A stretch of 51,966 nucleotides of DNA from an uncultured Oscillospiraceae bacterium (GTDB lineage: Bacteria > Bacillota_A > Clostridia > Oscillospirales > Oscillospiraceae). A program made the position numbers and the translations under genes. The stretch lies in the NCBI GenBank assembly GCA_934635515.1, contig CAKTZK010000001.1, forward strand, positions 1 through 51,966. Reading direction: 5' to 3'. Of the stretch, positions 49,849 through 51,966 are shown piece after piece. The first letter of the stretch is position 1, and each line of letters opens with the position of its first letter. The notes beneath the pieces were generated by a model. The model was not told the origin of the DNA. It made no database searches and was given only the letters and a program-made list of their open reading frames with translations.

Positions 49849-50901
49849 ATGGAAATGACAGATCGAAAAAAGCAAATACTGAAGATCGTCACCGAGGGCT
49901 ACATCCAGTCTGCCGAGCCCATCGGCTCCAAGACCGTTGTGGAGCGGATGCCCGGCAAGATCAGCTCCGCCACCGTGCGCAACGAGCTGGCGGACCTGGA
50001 GGAGATGGGCTATTTGGAGCAGCCCCACACCTCCGCCGGGCGTATCCCGTCGGCCAAGGGCTACCGGCTGTATGTCAACGAGCTCATGGAGCACAAGACC
50101 GTCACAAGCGAGGAGGCCGAGAAGATCACCTCCGCTCTGGGCGGCCGGATGCAGCAGATCGATCAGGTGGTGGCCCGGGCGGGGCAGATGGCTTCCACTC
50201 TGGTGGGCTACCCGGCCTATGCCGTGGCCGATCATAAGCAGGCCGTCACGGTCCGGCGCTTCGAGCTTATTGCCGTCAGCAGCGATAGCTTTATTGCCGT
50301 GGTGATGCTGTCCGACAGCCGGGTCAAGAGCCAGCTCATGCACCTGCAATTATTGGTGGAGGAGGAGCATCTGCGCCAAATCAGCCACCTGCTCAACACC
50401 CACTTCACCGGCATCTCCGCCTCGGAGATGAACGGACACCTGATGAGCCTCAGCGATCAGGTGGAGGGCCAGTGGTTCCTGCTGCTCAACCAAGTGGTGG
50501 ACTACGCCGGAGAGCTGCTCACCCAGGCCCAGACCCAGCAGGTGTTTACCGGCGGCGCCAGCCAGATTTTGAAGTTCCCAGAGTATCGGGATGCCGACAA
50601 GGCCCACGAGCTTATGAGCTTTATTTCCGACAGCAAGGAGGACCTGCCTGTTCCCGTGGGCGGGGCCCCTATGCAGATCCTCATCGGCCCGGAGAATGTA
50701 AACGATGCCCTGAAGGACAGCAGTGTGGTCATTGCCAGCTATGATATAGGCGAGAATATGCGGGGCCTTGTGGGGGTGGTAGGCCCCACCCGCATGGACT
50801 ATGCCACTGTGGCGGCCCGGCTCAGCTACTTTGCCGAGAGCCTCAGCCGTATGTTTGAAAAGCCCCGGGAGCTACCCCCGGGAGAGGAGAATAAAAAATG
50901 A
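49849..50901 (+). CDS. hrcA: Heat-inducible transcription repressor HrcA
   Basis: This 350-residue repressor starts MEMTDRKKQILKIVTEGYIQ with a winged helix (about 1-70, with GSKTVVERMPGKISSATVRNE shortened here to its core ISSATVRNELADLEEMGYL) and the HTSAGRIPSAKGYRLYV motif. The C-terminal GAF-like region ends with an IGPTRM-like segment, VGPTRMDYATV. GGAG lies 6 bases before the ATG. It binds the two CIRCE sites in the window and overlaps grpE by 4 bases. Confidence 0.97.
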   Translation: MEMTDRKKQILKIVTEGYIQSAEPIGSKTVVERMPGKISSATVRNELADLEEMGYLEQPHTSAGRIPSAKGYRLYVNELMEHKTVTSEEAEKITSALGGRMQQIDQVVARAGQMASTLVGYPAYAVADHKQAVTVRRFELIAVSSDSFIAVVMLSDSRVKSQLMHLQLLVEEEHLRQISHLLNTHFTGISASEMNGHLMSLSDQVEGQWFLLLNQVVDYAGELLTQAQTQQVFTGGASQILKFPEYRDADKAHELMSFISDSKEDLPVPVGGAPMQILIGPENVNDALKDSSVVIASYDIGENMRGLVGVVGPTRMDYATVAARLSYFAESLSRMFEKPRELPPGEENKK

Positions 50902-51470
50902 GTGAAAAAAAGAAAAAGGATATGGAGCAGCCGGAGCAGACCGCCCCGGAGACTGCGCAGGAGACCCCGGCAGAGGAAACGCCGGAGGTGCCGGAGGTGG
51001 AGGAGACCTTCACCGTCAGCCGGGAGCAGATGGAGCAGTTCGAGAGTCTGGCAAAGCTCCTCAGCGACGGCAACGATAAATATCTTCGTCTGGCCGCTGA
51101 GTACGACAACTATCGTAAGCGCACCGCCAAGGAGAAGGAGAGCATCTATTCCGATGCCAAGCTGGACACCGTGAAGCCCTTCCTGGATGTGGCGGATAAC
51201 CTGGACCGGGCCGTAAGCCAGTTCGAGGAGGGCGATCCCCATCGCCAGGGCGTGGAGATGATCTGCAAGCAGTTCGCCGCCGTGCTGGAGAAGCTGGGCG
51301 TCACCGAGATTGAGGCCCTGGGCCAACCCTTTGACCCGGAAAAGCACAACGCCGTCATGCACATCGACGATGAAAACCTCACCGAGAACACGGTGGCGGA
51401 GGTGTTCCGCAAGGGCTATCAGATGGGCGACAGAGTGGTCCGCTTCGCCATGGTGAAGGTGGCCAATTAA
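50898..51470 (+). CDS. grpE: Nucleotide exchange factor GrpE
   Basis: This 190-residue protein has a Glu/Pro-rich disordered start, a long coiled-coil helix (about 40-90, AAEYDNYRKRTAKEKE) and a C-terminal beta domain with FDPEKHNAVMHIDDE and VAEVFRKGYQMGDRVVRFAMVKV. It exchanges ADP on DnaK. Its ATG overlaps the hrcA stop. Confidence 0.97.
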   Translation: MSEKKKKDMEQPEQTAPETAQETPAEETPEVPEVEETFTVSREQMEQFESLAKLLSDGNDKYLRLAAEYDNYRKRTAKEKESIYSDAKLDTVKPFLDVADNLDRAVSQFEEGDPHRQGVEMICKQFAAVLEKLGVTEIEALGQPFDPEKHNAVMHIDDENLTENTVAEVFRKGYQMGDRVVRFAMVKVAN

Positions 51471-51532
51471 AATAGGTATGTTCCGGGCGCAGTCCCGTTA
51501 TAAAAGTAATCAAAAATTGTTTATAGATTTAG

Positions 51533-51966
<434 letters not shown>

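Overview
The window looks like a chromosome segment of a strictly anaerobic, GC-rich, butyrate-forming Firmicute, most likely Oscillospiraceae (Intestinimonas/Flavonifractor/Oscillibacter type). The reasons are the 4-hydroxybutyryl-CoA to butyryl-CoA genes, two pyruvate:ferredoxin oxidoreductases, an Rnf complex, HrcA/CIRCE heat-shock control, clostridial ribosome binding sites and a THF riboswitch in front of an ECF S-component. The species assignment is inference.

Region 1 (1-13.2 kb, minus strand) is one long catabolic run. In transcription order it is NhaC-type transporter, alanine-racemase-like enzyme, aminotransferase, HpcH/HpaI aldolase, pyruvate:ferredoxin oxidoreductase 1, crotonase, FabZ-like hydratase, 4-hydroxybutyryl-CoA dehydratase, hotdog thioesterase, acyl-CoA dehydrogenase and the start of EtfB. 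Together it can take up and deaminate an amino acid, split a hydroxy-oxo acid, oxidise pyruvate to acetyl-CoA with reduced ferredoxin, and run a C4 unit through crotonyl-CoA to butyryl-CoA. Divergent promoters at 13.18-13.27 kb separate it from an IclR regulator.

Region 2 (13.3-19.2 kb) holds the IclR regulator, a LysR regulator, and a second, divergently transcribed pyruvate:ferredoxin oxidoreductase. Two fragments of a broken second dehydratase gene (abfD) lie at its edges: the 3' end at 13.04-13.12 kb and a 5' piece at 19.17-19.23 kb.

Region 3 (about 19.2-31.2 kb) is an island built at the 3' end of a tRNA-Val gene. Two related elements lie in tandem, each with a Tn916-like tyrosine integrase. 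Element 1 carries an integrase broken by one stop codon and a DUF3800 gene. Element 2 is 9,074 bp between two identical 46-bp tRNA 3'-end copies. It carries an intact integrase and a compact AT-rich four-gene operon: a DUF4236 membrane protein, a tandem CbxX-type AAA+ protein, a soluble FtsK-like motor, and a zinc-ribbon/transmembrane/SAP protein. It has no conjugation, replication or phage structural genes. This operon is the best candidate for an undescribed system. A decayed third copy of the element left end at 14.1 kb suggests an older integration round. The island ends at tRNA-Val, followed by tRNA-Glu and tRNA-Met.

Region 4 (31.6-51.97 kb) is mostly core genome: dicarboxylate/amino-acid symporter, CsaA, groESL with CIRCE and an inserted palindromic repeat, lipid kinase, rRNA methyltransferase, an HTH-NfeD fusion with an SPFH protein and two small proteins, a cysteine desulfidase-like Fe-S protein, dCMP deaminase, a DUF975 membrane protein, the rnfCDGEAB operon, a THF-riboswitch-controlled folate transporter component, and hrcA-grpE-dnaK (cut by the window end). 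The Rnf complex would use the reduced ferredoxin made by the two pyruvate oxidoreductases to build an ion gradient, which could drive the transporters of region 1.
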